The position numbers and the translations under genes are program-made. A model generated the notes under the pieces. It searched no databases, was not told the origin of the DNA, and saw nothing but the letters and a program-made list of their open reading frames with translations. A DNA stretch of 64,000 bases from Sinorhizobium saheli (GTDB taxonomy: Bacteria; Pseudomonadota; Alphaproteobacteria; Rhizobiales; Rhizobiaceae). Of this stretch, positions 40,589 to 52,997 are shown one piece after another (position 1 is the stretch's first letter; every line of letters starts with the position of its first letter). The stretch is from assembly GCF_001651875.1 (NCBI RefSeq), contig NZ_LNQB01000073.1:124001-188000 (forward strand), written 5' to 3'.

Positions 40589-43243
40589 ATGCGGACAAAT
40601 ACAGGCCAAATCGTTCATTTGGAAGACTACCGGCCGACCGATTTCGTTCTCGAGAGGGTGGACCTGACCTTCGAGCTCGACCCGAGGGAAACGAAAGTCG
40701 AGGCGCGGCTGATCTTCCACCGGCGCGAAGGCGTCAGTCCCTCGGCACCGCTCGTTCTCGACGGCGACGAGCTCACCATGACCGGCCTGCTGCTCGACCA
40801 GGTGGATATCCCGGCCGCGCTCTATGAGGCGACCGACGAAGCGCTCATCATTCGCGGCCTGCCGGAAACCGCCCCCTTCGAGATCACCATTACGACGGTG
40901 CTGTCTCCCGAAACCAACACCAAGCTGATGGGGCTCTACCGGACCAGCAACGTCTATTGCACCCAGTGCGAGGCCGAGGGCTTCCGCCGCATCACCTATT
41001 TCCCCGACCGCCCCGACGTGCTCGCGGTCTACACGGTCAACATCATCGCCGACAAGGCAGCGGCACCGCTGCTGCTTTCCAACGGCAATTATCTCGGCGG
41101 GGCCGACATGGGCGATGGCCGCCATTTCGCCTCCTGGTTCGATCCGCATCCGAAGCCGAGCTATCTCTTCGCGCTGGTCGCCGGCGACCTCGGGGTCGTC
41201 GAGGACAGGTTCACCACCGCTTCCGGCCGCGAGGTCGCGCTGAAGATCTATGTCGAGCACGGCAAGGAACCGCGCGCCGCCTACGCCATGGACGCGCTGA
41301 AACGCGCGATGAAATGGGACGAGGAGGTCTTCGGCCGGGAGTACGACCTCGACATCTTCATGATCGTCGCCGTCTCCGACTTCAACATGGGCGCCATGGA
41401 GAACAAGGGGCTCAACGTCTTCAACGACAAATACGTGCTCGCCGATCCCGAAACGGCGACCGATACGGACTACGCCAATATCGAGGCGATCATCGCCCAC
41501 GAATATTTCCACAACTGGACCGGCAATCGCATCACCTGCCGGGACTGGTTCCAGCTCTGCCTCAAGGAAGGCCTGACAGTTTACCGCGACCATGAATTTT
41601 CCGCGGACATGCGCTCGCGCACGGTCAAGCGCATTGCCGAGGTGCGGCATCTGAAATCCGAGCAGTTCCCGGAGGATGCTGGGCCGCTGGCCCATCCGGT
41701 ACGCCCGACGAAATACCGCGAGATCAACAACTTCTACACGACGACCGTTTACGAGAAGGGCTCGGAGGTGACGCGGATGATCGCGACGATCCTCGGGCGC
41801 GACCTCTTCAAGAAGGGCATGGATCTCTATTTCGAGCGCCACGACGGCCAGGCGGTGACGATCGAGGACTTCGTTGCCTGCTTCGAAGCCGCGAGCGGGC
41901 GCGACCTCGCGCAATTCTCGCTCTGGTACCACCAGGCCGGGACGCCGCTGGTGACCGCTTCCGGGTCCTACGACGCGGGCAAGCAGACCTATACGCTCTC
42001 GCTGGAGCAGAGCGTGCCGCCGACGCCGGAACAGAGCGCCAAGGCGCCGATGCACATCCCGCTCCGCCTCGGGCTGCTGCTCGAAGATGGCACCGAGGCG
42101 ACGCCGACGGCCGTTTCCGGCGCCGACATCACCGGCGACGTGCTGCACCTGACCGAGCGCAAGCAGACGGTCGTCTTCTCCGGCATTCCGTCGCGGCCGG
42201 TTCCATCGTTCAACCGCGGCTTTTCCGCACCGATCAACCTGCATTTCGAACAAGGCGCCAGGGACCGCGCCCTGATCGCGCGCCACGAGACCGATCTCTT
42301 TGCGCGCTGGCAGGCGCTGAACACGATGGCGCTCGACAACCTGGTCAAGGCGGCGGCGGAAGCGCGGAGAGGGCAGCCGCTCACCTGTGACGATGCCCTC
42401 ATCGATGGGCTTCTCGCCGCGGCGGCCGAGGACCGGCTGGAGCCGGCTTTCCGCTCACAGGTGCTCTCCCTGCCGAGCGAAGCCGACATTGCCCGGGAAA
42501 TCGGTTCCAACAACGACCCGGACGCCATCCAGGCGGGCCGCCAGGCGGTTCTTGCCGCAATCGCCGCCGCCGGCAGCAACACATTCGCCCAATTGGTCGA
42601 CAGGATGTCCCTCTCCGGCCCCTTCCGGCCGGACGCGGAGAGTGCCGGCCGGCGGGCGCTGCGCAATGCGGCGCTTTCCTATGTCGTCTATGCCGACGAT
42701 CGGCCGGAGAAGGCGACGAACGCCTTCCGCGCGGCCAACAACATGACCGATCTCAGTCACGCGCTGACGCTGCTGGCGCATCGCTTTCCGGACGCCGACG
42801 AGACCGTGGATGCGCTGGCATCGTTCAAGAAGCGCTTCGCGGACAATGCGCTCGTCATCGACAAATGGTTCGCCATCCAGGCGACGATCCCGGGCGCCGC
42901 GACCCTCGACCGCGTCAGGGCGCTGATGTCGGATCCGCTCTTCAACGCCAACAATCCCAACCGCGTCCGCTCGCTCGTCGGCACCTTCGCCTTCGCCAAC
43001 GCCACGGGCTTCAACCGCGCCGACGGTGAAGGCTACCGCTTCCTCGCCCATCAGATTCTCGATATCGACGCCCGCAACCCGCAGCTTGCGGCACGCATCC
43101 TGACCTCGATGCGCTCCTGGCGGTCGCTGGAAAAGGTGCGGTCCGGTCATGCCCGCAGCGCGCTCGAGGGGATCGCGGGCGCTGCCAACCTGTCGGCCGA
43201 CGTCAGCGACATCGTCGAGCGGATGCTGAAGGACGAGGATTGA
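40589..43243 (+). CDS. pepN: Aminopeptidase N
   Basis: An 884-residue zinc metallopeptidase (M1 family) trimming N-terminal residues from peptides in the cytosol. GAMENKGLNVFNDKY near 268-282 is the substrate-binding exopeptidase motif. HEYFHNW near 305-311 with a glutamate 19 residues later forms the HExxH-18-E zinc site. The C-terminal helical domain is complete. ATG 40589 has CGGGA at good spacing; ATG 40583 two codons earlier is possible. Confidence 0.95.
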   Translation: MRTNTGQIVHLEDYRPTDFVLERVDLTFELDPRETKVEARLIFHRREGVSPSAPLVLDGDELTMTGLLLDQVDIPAALYEATDEALIIRGLPETAPFEITITTVLSPETNTKLMGLYRTSNVYCTQCEAEGFRRITYFPDRPDVLAVYTVNIIADKAAAPLLLSNGNYLGGADMGDGRHFASWFDPHPKPSYLFALVAGDLGVVEDRFTTASGREVALKIYVEHGKEPRAAYAMDALKRAMKWDEEVFGREYDLDIFMIVAVSDFNMGAMENKGLNVFNDKYVLADPETATDTDYANIEAIIAHEYFHNWTGNRITCRDWFQLCLKEGLTVYRDHEFSADMRSRTVKRIAEVRHLKSEQFPEDAGPLAHPVRPTKYREINNFYTTTVYEKGSEVTRMIATILGRDLFKKGMDLYFERHDGQAVTIEDFVACFEAASGRDLAQFSLWYHQAGTPLVTASGSYDAGKQTYTLSLEQSVPPTPEQSAKAPMHIPLRLGLLLEDGTEATPTAVSGADITGDVLHLTERKQTVVFSGIPSRPVPSFNRGFSAPINLHFEQGARDRALIARHETDLFARWQALNTMALDNLVKAAAEARRGQPLTCDDALIDGLLAAAAEDRLEPAFRSQVLSLPSEADIAREIGSNNDPDAIQAGRQAVLAAIAAAGSNTFAQLVDRMSLSGPFRPDAESAGRRALRNAALSYVVYADDRPEKATNAFRAANNMTDLSHALTLLAHRFPDADETVDALASFKKRFADNALVIDKWFAIQATIPGAATLDRVRALMSDPLFNANNPNRVRSLVGTFAFANATGFNRADGEGYRFLAHQILDIDARNPQLAARILTSMRSWRSLEKVRSGHARSALEGIAGAANLSADVSDIVERMLKDED

Positions 43244-43549
43244 CCGCCGCGCCATGCGGCGCGGCCCTCCACTTCACGCCTTCCGGCCGGTGCGCAAACC
43301 GCCGGGCTATGATTTTCCAACGATGAGAATTGGTTAATAAATCTTTACCTCTGCCTCTGGACAAGGCGAATCGCCCTGTGATTCATTGAGTCAGATTCGG
43401 GCGGGCGGTGCGCCGAATCACCGAAACGTCCCCCTTCCCGGGCAAACCGCGGAAAATGGGGCCGATGTTTCGGATTGAGAGGATCAAAGCGTCCCTTGCG
43501 CATTCATGGGCTGCAAGGCGCGCTCTCGAGGACGATAAAATTGGGAAAA
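43244..43549. other. Intergenic region before the pleC-like gene
   Basis: About 305 bp. An AT-rich patch at 43326-43350 carries a CtrA-like box. No other gene is supported. Confidence 0.45.
43334..43348. promoter_or_regulatory. CtrA-like box TTAA-N7-TTAC
   Basis: TTAATAAATCTTTAC matches seven of the eight specified bases of TTAA-N7-TTAA, about 200 bp before the pleC-like gene. Regulation by CtrA is inferred. Confidence 0.35.
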
Positions 43550-45868
<2,319 letters not shown>

Positions 45869-45883
45869 AGTCGCGTCACCCGC

Positions 45884-48841
45884 TTACGCTGCAATCACCG
45901 CCTGGAATATGCGGCGCACGTCCCGCGAGTAGCGGCGAATGTCGGCCTCGAGATGCGTCAGGTCCGGGTAGTCGCCGGCCCGGCAGACGAGATCGACGAG
46001 GCCGCTCGGCGCCTCCTCCGGGTTGAAATCGCCATCGATGCAAAGCCGGACGATCTGCGACACCTCGGTAAAGAGCGACAGCGCCTCGACCGCCCTGTCG
46101 ACGTCGTTTGCATCCATCATCGCCGCACCGAGCGCCTTAAGCGCCTCCAGGGTGTGCGTGCCGGCCGGCGGCGGCGTAACCCCTTTCGCCGGCGCGATCA
46201 GGGTCAGGTACTGGGCGATGAACTCGATGTCGACCAGGCCGCCAGGGATGAGCTTGAAATCCCAGATGTCCTTCGGTGGCTTTTCCTTGTCGATAAGGGC
46301 GCGCATCTCCTGCACATCCTTGCGGATCTTCTGAGCGTCGCGCTTCACCGAGAGAACCTCGGAAAAAATCGCCTCCGCCTCGCGGATCAGGTTCTCGTCG
46401 CCGCAGATGCACCGCGCCCGCGTCAGCGCCAGATGCTCCCAGGTCCAGGCCTCCTGGCGCTGGTACTTGGCAAAGGCGGTGATGCGCGTCGCGACCGGCC
46501 CCTTGTTGCCGGACGGCCTCAGCCGCATGTCGACATCATAGAGGATGCCCTCGGCGGTCGGCGCGGAAAGCGCTGAGATGAGGCGCTGCGTCACGCGGGT
46601 GAAGTAGCGCACCGGATCGAGCGGCTTGGCACCGTCCGACTGCAACGCCTCGTCGTCGTAGTCGTAGAGCAGGATCAGGTCAACGTCGGAGCCGGCGGTC
46701 AGTTCGTGGCTGCCGAGCTTGCCCATGCCGATGATCGCAACGCGCCCGCCGGGGAAGCGGCCGTGCGCGGCGCGGACTTCCTCCGAAACCGCATCGAGCG
46801 CGGCGGCGATGATCAGGTCGGCGAGATCGGCGAAGGCCCGGCCGGCCTGCAGGCCGGTGATGGCGCCGGTGAGCAGCCTGATGCCGATCAGGAAGCGCTG
46901 CTCGGCGGCGATGATGCGCAAACGGTCCAGCACCTCCTCATAATGGTGTGCGCCGGCGACGAAGTTCGCGATGCGCGGGGCGAGATAATCCCTGGTCGGC
47001 AGCTCCGCGAGCAGGCCCGGGTCCAGCATGCCGTCGAAGACATGCGGTTTGGCGGCAATGATTTCCGCCAGCCGAGGCGCCGAGGACATGATGTTGACGA
47101 TCAGCGAAAGAAGCCCGGGATTGTTGCCGAGCAGGGAGAAAAGCTGGATGCCCGCCGGGAGGCCGGAGACGAAATGGTCGAAGCGCAGGAGCGCCTCGTC
47201 GGCACGCCGGCTTTCGCCGAAGACACGCAGAAGCTCCGGCGTCAGTTCCGTCAGCCGCTCGCGCGCCTCGACGGATTGCGTTGCCCGATAGCGCCCGTAA
47301 TGCCAGGTGCGGATGGTGCGGGCGATGTCGGACGGCCGCTGGAAGCCGAGCCTCTTCAACGTCTCGAGGGTATCCGGATCGTCCTGTTGCCCCGTGAAGA
47401 CCAGATTGCCGGTCTCGGTGGAGAGCTTCGCCTCCTGCTCGAAAAGCTGCGCGTAGCGGCGCTCGACCGTCCGGAGCACGCGCGAAAGAGCCTTCGAGAA
47501 GGAGGCCGTGTCCTCGAAGCCGAGCATATAGGCGATCCGCTTCAACTCCGCCTCGGTCTCCGGCAGCACGTGGGTCTGCTCGTCGCGGACCATCTGGATG
47601 CGATGCTCGACATCGCGCAAGAACCAGTAGGCCTCTATCAACTCATCGGCGGTCGAGCCGTCGATCCAGCCGGTTTCGGCAAGGAGGCGCAGCATCGCCT
47701 CGGTCTCGCGACGCCTGAGTGCGGGCATGCGGCCGCCGGCAATCAGTTGCTGCGTCTGGACGAAGAACTCTATCTCGCGGATGCCGCCGCGGCCGAGCTT
47801 GATGTTGTGGCCCTTCACGGCGATTTCGCCGTGGCCCTTGTGTGCGTGGATTTGCCGCTTGATCGAGTGAATGTCGGCGATCGCCGCATAGTCGAGATAC
47901 TTCCGGAAGACGAAGGGCGTCAGTTCCTTCAGGAAGCGCTCGCCGGCCTCGAGGTCGCCGGCAATCGGCCGCGCCTTGATGAAGGCGGCGCGCTCCCAGT
48001 TCTGGCCCCTGCCCTCGTAATAGAGCATCGCCGCCTCGATGGGGATGGCGAGCGGGGTCGAGCCCGGATCGGGACGCAGGCGCAGATCCGTGCGGAAGAT
48101 ATATCCGTCGCCGGTCCTCTCCTGAAGAATACGGATCAGCCGCCTGAGCAGCCGGGCGAAGGTCTCCGAGGCCTCATCGCGGTTGCTGACGATGCCGGAT
48201 TGCAGGTCATAGAAGACGACGAGATCGATGTCGGAGGAGTAGTTGAGCTCGCCTGCACCGAGCTTGCCCATGCCTAGGACCACGATACCGGAGTCGACGC
48301 TGGGCGCGGAGGGGTCCAGGAGCACGAACTTGCCGCTTTCATGGGCACCGAGCAGCAGATGATCGATCGCGGCCGACACGGCCGCCTCCGCAAAGTCGCT
48401 GAGCCAGCGCGTCGTCTCCCGGCCGTCGAAAAGCCGCGCGAGGTCCGCAAGCGCCACGGCGAAGGCGACGTCGCGCTTGGCGCGCCTGAGCCGCGACATG
48501 ATCTCGGCGTCCGGCAGTGCGGCACCCGGCGCCTCCCCCCGCCAGGCGACGCGCGCCGCCTCGATGCGGCGGCTGAGGAAGCAAGGCAGCGATTCGGAAA
48601 GCAGGGATTCGAGGATTGCGGGGTGGCTCCCGGCCGTCTCGCGCAGAAAGGGCGAGAGGGCGAAGGCGGCGACAAGGAAATCCTTGAGCGGCGCATCGGA
48701 GGCGACGAGGTCCGCGATGGGCCCGCGGCCCTTGGCGATGTCCTTGAGAACGGAAAGGGCAGCCTTCGCGTCCGCCTGGCTTGCGGGCCGGATCGGCATT
48801 CCTTCGATGTCGGAAAGGCGCGGCTCGATCGCTTCCGGCAT
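45884..48841 (-). CDS. glnE: Bifunctional glutamine-synthetase adenylyltransferase/deadenylase
   Basis: A 985-residue enzyme that switches glutamine synthetase off and on by adding or removing AMP according to nitrogen status. Two nucleotidyltransferase domains are clear: GMGKLGAGELNYSSDIDLVV near 192-211 (deadenylase half) and GMGKLGSHELTAGSDVDLIL near 707-726 (adenylylase half), each with the paired aspartates, and a linker binds PII. Length is full. It converges with the pleC-like gene 15 bp away. Confidence 0.95.
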   Translation of the reverse strand: MPEAIEPRLSDIEGMPIRPASQADAKAALSVLKDIAKGRGPIADLVASDAPLKDFLVAAFALSPFLRETAGSHPAILESLLSESLPCFLSRRIEAARVAWRGEAPGAALPDAEIMSRLRRAKRDVAFAVALADLARLFDGRETTRWLSDFAEAAVSAAIDHLLLGAHESGKFVLLDPSAPSVDSGIVVLGMGKLGAGELNYSSDIDLVVFYDLQSGIVSNRDEASETFARLLRRLIRILQERTGDGYIFRTDLRLRPDPGSTPLAIPIEAAMLYYEGRGQNWERAAFIKARPIAGDLEAGERFLKELTPFVFRKYLDYAAIADIHSIKRQIHAHKGHGEIAVKGHNIKLGRGGIREIEFFVQTQQLIAGGRMPALRRRETEAMLRLLAETGWIDGSTADELIEAYWFLRDVEHRIQMVRDEQTHVLPETEAELKRIAYMLGFEDTASFSKALSRVLRTVERRYAQLFEQEAKLSTETGNLVFTGQQDDPDTLETLKRLGFQRPSDIARTIRTWHYGRYRATQSVEARERLTELTPELLRVFGESRRADEALLRFDHFVSGLPAGIQLFSLLGNNPGLLSLIVNIMSSAPRLAEIIAAKPHVFDGMLDPGLLAELPTRDYLAPRIANFVAGAHHYEEVLDRLRIIAAEQRFLIGIRLLTGAITGLQAGRAFADLADLIIAAALDAVSEEVRAAHGRFPGGRVAIIGMGKLGSHELTAGSDVDLILLYDYDDEALQSDGAKPLDPVRYFTRVTQRLISALSAPTAEGILYDVDMRLRPSGNKGPVATRITAFAKYQRQEAWTWEHLALTRARCICGDENLIREAEAIFSEVLSVKRDAQKIRKDVQEMRALIDKEKPPKDIWDFKLIPGGLVDIEFIAQYLTLIAPAKGVTPPPAGTHTLEALKALGAAMMDANDVDRAVEALSLFTEVSQIVRLCIDGDFNPEEAPSGLVDLVCRAGDYPDLTHLEADIRRYSRDVRRIFQAVIAA

Positions 48842-48875
48842 GATACCCCCCTTTTCAACTCCACAACCCGGTTTA

Positions 48876-50273
48876 TCAGGTCGCAGCCGCCGGGAAAACC
48901 ATGCGCACCGTCAAGCCCCTACCGTCCTCCTCCGTCGCGGCTATATCCATCGCGCCGCGATGCATCTCCATGACGGCCTCGACGAGCGACAGGCCGAGGC
49001 CCGTGCCCGGCTTCGAACGGCTGGTGTCGAGGCGGACGAAACGCTTGACCACCTCGCCGCGCATGTCCGCCGGCACGCCGGGACCATGGTCGGCAACCGT
49101 CAGCATGACGTGATGATCGCTCTTCTTCATCTCCACCCGGATCAGCGGATTTTCCGCCCCCTCGGCATATTTGATGGCGTTGTCGATCAGGTTGCCAAGC
49201 GCCTGCCCGATCAGTTCGCGGTTGCCCGAGATCTCGACCCCGGGCGCGACTTCCGCCTCGAGCCGCAGCGCGCTCTCCTCCGCCACCGGTTCGTAAAGCT
49301 CGACGCAATCGGCGACGATCTGCGACAAGTCGACATCGCTCATCTCGGCGGGCGCGGAGCCGGCCTCGACGCGGGAGATCATCAGCAGCGCGTTGAAGGT
49401 GCGGATCAACTGGTCTGACTCCGCGATGATTTCCTCGAGCGCGCCGTTCTGGTTTCCGCCTTCGGTGCTGGCGAGCGCGGCTTCCGCCTTGTTGCGCAAG
49501 CGCGTCAACGGCGTCTTGAGGTCGTGTGCTATGTTGTCGGAAACCTGCTTCAGGCCCTCGTTCAGCTTCTCGATCCGGCCGAGCATCGCGTTCAGCGATT
49601 CCGAAAGCCGGTCGAACTCGTCGCCCGAGCCGCTCATCGGCAGCCGCTGCGAGAGGTCTCCGGCCATGATCTTGGTGCTTGCCTCCGACATGCGGTCGAT
49701 CCGCTTCAAGGCGTTGCGCCCGATGCCGAACCAGATCACCAGCGCGCCGAGCCCCATGATGCCGAGCGCCACCATCAGCGCCTGGCGGACGAGCATGCGA
49801 AACTTCTCCCGCTCCTGCAGGTCGCGGCCGACGAGGATCCGGAGGCCGTTGTCGAGGACGAGGACCTGGGCGATCGCGACGTGGTTGTCCGCACGGTTCT
49901 CGTCGGTGAAGCGCCGGTAGCGGAACGGTTCGGACGTCCAGCCCTCGGCGTCGAGCAGGCCGGGCTCCAGGCCCGCCACATTGCCGGCAAGGATTTCACC
50001 GCTCGGTCCGGCGATGACGTAGAGGTTGGCCCCGGGCTGGCGCGCGCGGCGCTCCAGCGAGCGAAGCAGGCCGCTGATGCCGGCGCGATCATAGACGTCC
50101 TCGATCTGCGTGGCCTCGGCGGCAATCGCGTCGCGCGTCTGCTGCTGCAACAGCCGCTCCGACATGCCGGTCACGTAGAAGACGAGGAAGGCGGCGCAGA
50201 TGGAGAAGAGCACGAGGTACAGCGCGGAGAGCCGAACCGCGGTCGTCCTGAACAGAGCGCTGAACCTGCTCAT
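48876..50273 (-). CDS. Two-component sensor histidine kinase
   Basis: A 465-residue inner-membrane kinase. Helix 1 is near 14-36 and helix 2 near 168-188, with a periplasmic sensor of about 130 residues between. A HAMP region follows (about 188-240), then the H-box NIAHDLKTPLTRLRNK near 248-263, and the N (DNAIKYAE), G1 (DHGPGVP) and G2 (GTGLGLSLVEAV) boxes. Its start overlaps the response-regulator stop by 4 bp. The pair follows degP, so an envelope signal is plausible but unproven. Confidence 0.9.
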   Translation of the reverse strand: MSRFSALFRTTAVRLSALYLVLFSICAAFLVFYVTGMSERLLQQQTRDAIAAEATQIEDVYDRAGISGLLRSLERRARQPGANLYVIAGPSGEILAGNVAGLEPGLLDAEGWTSEPFRYRRFTDENRADNHVAIAQVLVLDNGLRILVGRDLQEREKFRMLVRQALMVALGIMGLGALVIWFGIGRNALKRIDRMSEASTKIMAGDLSQRLPMSGSGDEFDRLSESLNAMLGRIEKLNEGLKQVSDNIAHDLKTPLTRLRNKAEAALASTEGGNQNGALEEIIAESDQLIRTFNALLMISRVEAGSAPAEMSDVDLSQIVADCVELYEPVAEESALRLEAEVAPGVEISGNRELIGQALGNLIDNAIKYAEGAENPLIRVEMKKSDHHVMLTVADHGPGVPADMRGEVVKRFVRLDTSRSKPGTGLGLSLVEAVMEMHRGAMDIAATEEDGRGLTVRMVFPAAAT

Positions 50274-50971
50274 GCGTCGGGTGCCCGGTCGTCCTTGATC
50301 ATGTAGCCGGCGCCGCGGATCGTCCTCAGGAGCGGCGGGTCGAAGTCCTTCTCGATCTTCGAGCGCAGCCGAGAGACATGCACGTCGATCACATTGGTCT
50401 GCGGGTCGAAGTGATAGTCCCAGACGTTTTCGAGCAACATCGTCCGGGTCACCACCTGCCCCGCGTTCTTCATCAGATATTCCAGCAGCCGGAATTCGCG
50501 CGGCTGCAGCGGGATCTCCTTGCCCTGGCGGCGAACGGTGTGCGACAGCCGGTCGAGTTCGAGATCGCCGACGCGGTAGACCATGTCCTGCTCCGGCGCG
50601 CCCTTTCGCCGCCCGAGCACTTCGACCCGGGCGAGCAACTCGCTGAAGGCGTAAGGCTTCGGCAGGTAGTCGTCACCGCCCGCGCGCAGGCCGGTGACGC
50701 GGTCGTCGACCTGCCCGAGGGCGGAGAGAATGAGCACGGGCGTGTGGACGTCGCGCCGCCTCAGTTCCGTGATCAGCGACAGCCCGTCACGCCGCGGCAG
50801 CATCCGGTCCACGACGAGCACGTCATAGGCGTTCTCGCTGGCCATGAACAGGCCGCTCTCGCCGTCGCTCGCATGGTCGGAAACAATGCCCGCCTCGCGG
50901 AACGCCTTGGCCAGGTAGGCGGCGGCCTCGAGGTCGTCTTCAACAATCAGAATCTTCATACGCGTGACCAT
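50270..50971 (-). CDS. OmpR/PhoB-family response regulator
   Basis: A 233-residue regulator: a receiver domain (EDD near 14-16, phosphoacceptor in VVDRMLPRRDG near 55-65, lysine in KPYAF) and a C-terminal winged helix (LQPREFRLLEYLMKNAGQVV near 153-172). The ATG at 50971 lies nine bases after AGAGG; MKIL at 50959 is a shorter option without a site. Co-transcribed with the downstream kinase. Confidence 0.9.
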   Translation of the reverse strand: MVTRMKILIVEDDLEAAAYLAKAFREAGIVSDHASDGESGLFMASENAYDVLVVDRMLPRRDGLSLITELRRRDVHTPVLILSALGQVDDRVTGLRAGGDDYLPKPYAFSELLARVEVLGRRKGAPEQDMVYRVGDLELDRLSHTVRRQGKEIPLQPREFRLLEYLMKNAGQVVTRTMLLENVWDYHFDPQTNVIDVHVSRLRSKIEKDFDPPLLRTIRGAGYMIKDDRAPDA

Positions 50972-51015
50972 AGTCCCGGACCTCTGTTCGTCTCAACCGG
51001 TTTCGGTTCGCTGCG

Positions 51016-51075
51016 TGCCGCAGCCGATGGCTGCGGCAGAAACGCGAACGCCGCGACATATGGGTATGTCGCGGC
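51016..51075 (-). terminator. Two tandem perfect hairpins after degP
   Basis: On the minus strand, first GCCGCGACATA - 4 - TATGTCGCGGC (51050-51075), then TGCCGCAGCC - 3 - GGCTGCGGCA (51016-51038), 78 bp or more past the degP stop and before the response-regulator gene. The first is followed by a T-containing stretch (GTTCGCGTTTC). They probably form a terminator or attenuator between degP and the regulator-kinase pair. Confidence 0.6.
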
Positions 51076-51152
51076 GCCAAACTGGAGCGGGATGGGGAAA
51101 GGATGGCGCTCCTATCCGCCTCCCGCCCTGCGGTTCTCGTCCGGCCGCGTCG

Positions 51153-52712
51153 TCAACCCTGCTGCGTGATGGGCAGGGCGACGAAGCGGCTGCCTTCATC
51201 GGCCTCGATCTGGAAGAGCGCCTTGCTCCGCCCCTCCTTCTTGGCGTTGTTGATGACCTTGAGAATGTCGTCGGCCGACTTCACTTCCTGATTGTTGACG
51301 GAGACGATCTTCTCGCCTTCCTTCAAGCCGCGATCGCTGGCGTCGGAGTCCGGGTCGACGGAGGCGATGGTGACGCCCTTGCCGTCATCGGAGGGCATGA
51401 CGGCCAGGCCGAGGTCGGCAAGCGCCTCCTCGCCCGTCGTCTGGCCCTGGTCGGACCGCTCATCACGGCTATCCGGGGCATTGTCGGTCGACTCCTTCGG
51501 CAGCGTTCCGATCTCGAGCTTGACGCTTTCGGACTTGCCGTTGCGCCACAGGGTCACCTCGGAACTGGAACCCGGCCGCAGCGCGGCAACCTTGCGCGCG
51601 AGGTCGCGCGGGTCCTTGATCGGCTCGCCGTTGAGCGCCGTCACGACGTCACCCTTCTTGATGCCCGCCTTGTCGCCCGGCGAGCCTGCCTGCGGCTCGA
51701 CGACCAGGGCGCCCTTGGCTTCGGACAGGCCAAGCGATTCGGCGATGTCCTTGGTGACCGGCTGGATCTGAACGCCGAGCCAGCCGCGCGAAACCTCGCC
51801 GTCCTTGATGAGGGCATCGACGACATCCTTGGCGACCGACGACGGGATGGCAAAGGCAATGCCGATATTGCCGCCCGAGGGCGAGAAGATCGCGGTGTTG
51901 ATGCCGACGACCTCGCCGGAGAGATTGAAGGTCGGACCACCGGAGTTGCCGCGGTTCACCGCCGCGTCGACCTGCAGGTAGTCGTCATAGGGGCCTGAGC
52001 CGATATCGCGTCCGCGAGCGGAGACTATGCCCGCCGTCACCGTGCCGCCGAGACCGAAGGGGTTGCCGACCGCGACGACCCAGTCGCCGACGCGAACCTT
52101 GCTGTCATCGGCGAAGCTGACATAGGTGAACTTGCGATTGCCCGCGTCGACCTTGAGGACGGCGAGGTCGGTGCGGCTATCCTTGCCGACCAGCTTGGCT
52201 TCAAGCTCCGTTCCGTCGTTGAGGATGACGGTAAAGGCGGAGCCGTCCGAGACGACGTGATTGTTGGTGACGAGGTAGCCATCCTCAGTGATGAAGAAGC
52301 CCGAGCCCTGTGCCCGCGGCCGCAGGCGACCTTCGCCACGGGGGCCGCGGCGATCGCGCCAGCGATCGGCCCGGTCGCCGTCGGGACCGCCGAATTCACG
52401 GAAGAAACGCTTCAGCGGATGATCGTCGGGCAGGTCCTCGAAGCCGCGGCCGAAGTCGAAAGTATAGGTGTCGGAGTCGGCATCCTGACGCTCGCGCGCC
52501 TGAACGCGGACGGAAACGACGGCCGGGGTGACCGCGTCGACCACATTGGCGAAGCTCGGAACCGCCGGCGCCTGCACGCTGACCGCCTCTGCAAAGGACT
52601 GCGTGATTTGAGCCGGCAGGCCGGTCGACAGCATCACTGCCGCGAGACCGGCAACGGTCGAGGTCTTCAGCACAGTTTTGAGGGAGGGACGGTGATTCTT
52701 GATCGTAGACAT
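51153..52712 (-). CDS. degP: Periplasmic serine protease DegP/HtrA
   Basis: A 519-residue protease/chaperone for misfolded envelope proteins. The N-terminal signal spans about residues 1-42. The catalytic triad is His in TNNHVV near 148-153, Asp in SRTDLAVL near 178-185 and Ser in GNSGGP near 255-260. Two PDZ domains follow (about 300-390 and 430-510). An Arg/Gly/Asp-rich LA-loop insertion lies before the His motif. It follows cycL by 286 bp on the same strand, the order known from S. meliloti. Confidence 0.95.
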   Translation of the reverse strand: MSTIKNHRPSLKTVLKTSTVAGLAAVMLSTGLPAQITQSFAEAVSVQAPAVPSFANVVDAVTPAVVSVRVQARERQDADSDTYTFDFGRGFEDLPDDHPLKRFFREFGGPDGDRADRWRDRRGPRGEGRLRPRAQGSGFFITEDGYLVTNNHVVSDGSAFTVILNDGTELEAKLVGKDSRTDLAVLKVDAGNRKFTYVSFADDSKVRVGDWVVAVGNPFGLGGTVTAGIVSARGRDIGSGPYDDYLQVDAAVNRGNSGGPTFNLSGEVVGINTAIFSPSGGNIGIAFAIPSSVAKDVVDALIKDGEVSRGWLGVQIQPVTKDIAESLGLSEAKGALVVEPQAGSPGDKAGIKKGDVVTALNGEPIKDPRDLARKVAALRPGSSSEVTLWRNGKSESVKLEIGTLPKESTDNAPDSRDERSDQGQTTGEEALADLGLAVMPSDDGKGVTIASVDPDSDASDRGLKEGEKIVSVNNQEVKSADDILKVINNAKKEGRSKALFQIEADEGSRFVALPITQQG

Positions 52713-52997
52713 TCGTTTTGCCTTCTCTCTTGAAGCCAGCCTTTGGGGCGGCTTGCGAAACCCTTGTCCGCGAGCGGCTTCCGACGGTCTCCCGGCGGGT
52801 CACCGCCCGTCTGGCTGAGCAACAGCCGATGGCCTAGAGATTTAACGAAGGGGACCTTACTGAGTTCTGTCCGGAAGATGAATTTTTGGTAATGTTCGAA
52901 ATGGATGACGGCAGCGCCTCGCGCGGCTGCGCCGGCGCAACCCCGCAAAACGTGTCAAAAGGCTGGACTCGTTCGTCTTTTCGGAACGCCGGCTGTC

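Noticed and set aside
46706-48277. 523-residue open frame antisense to glnE
   Set aside because: Shadow of glnE. The composition is rich in Arg, Gly and Asp with no family motif.
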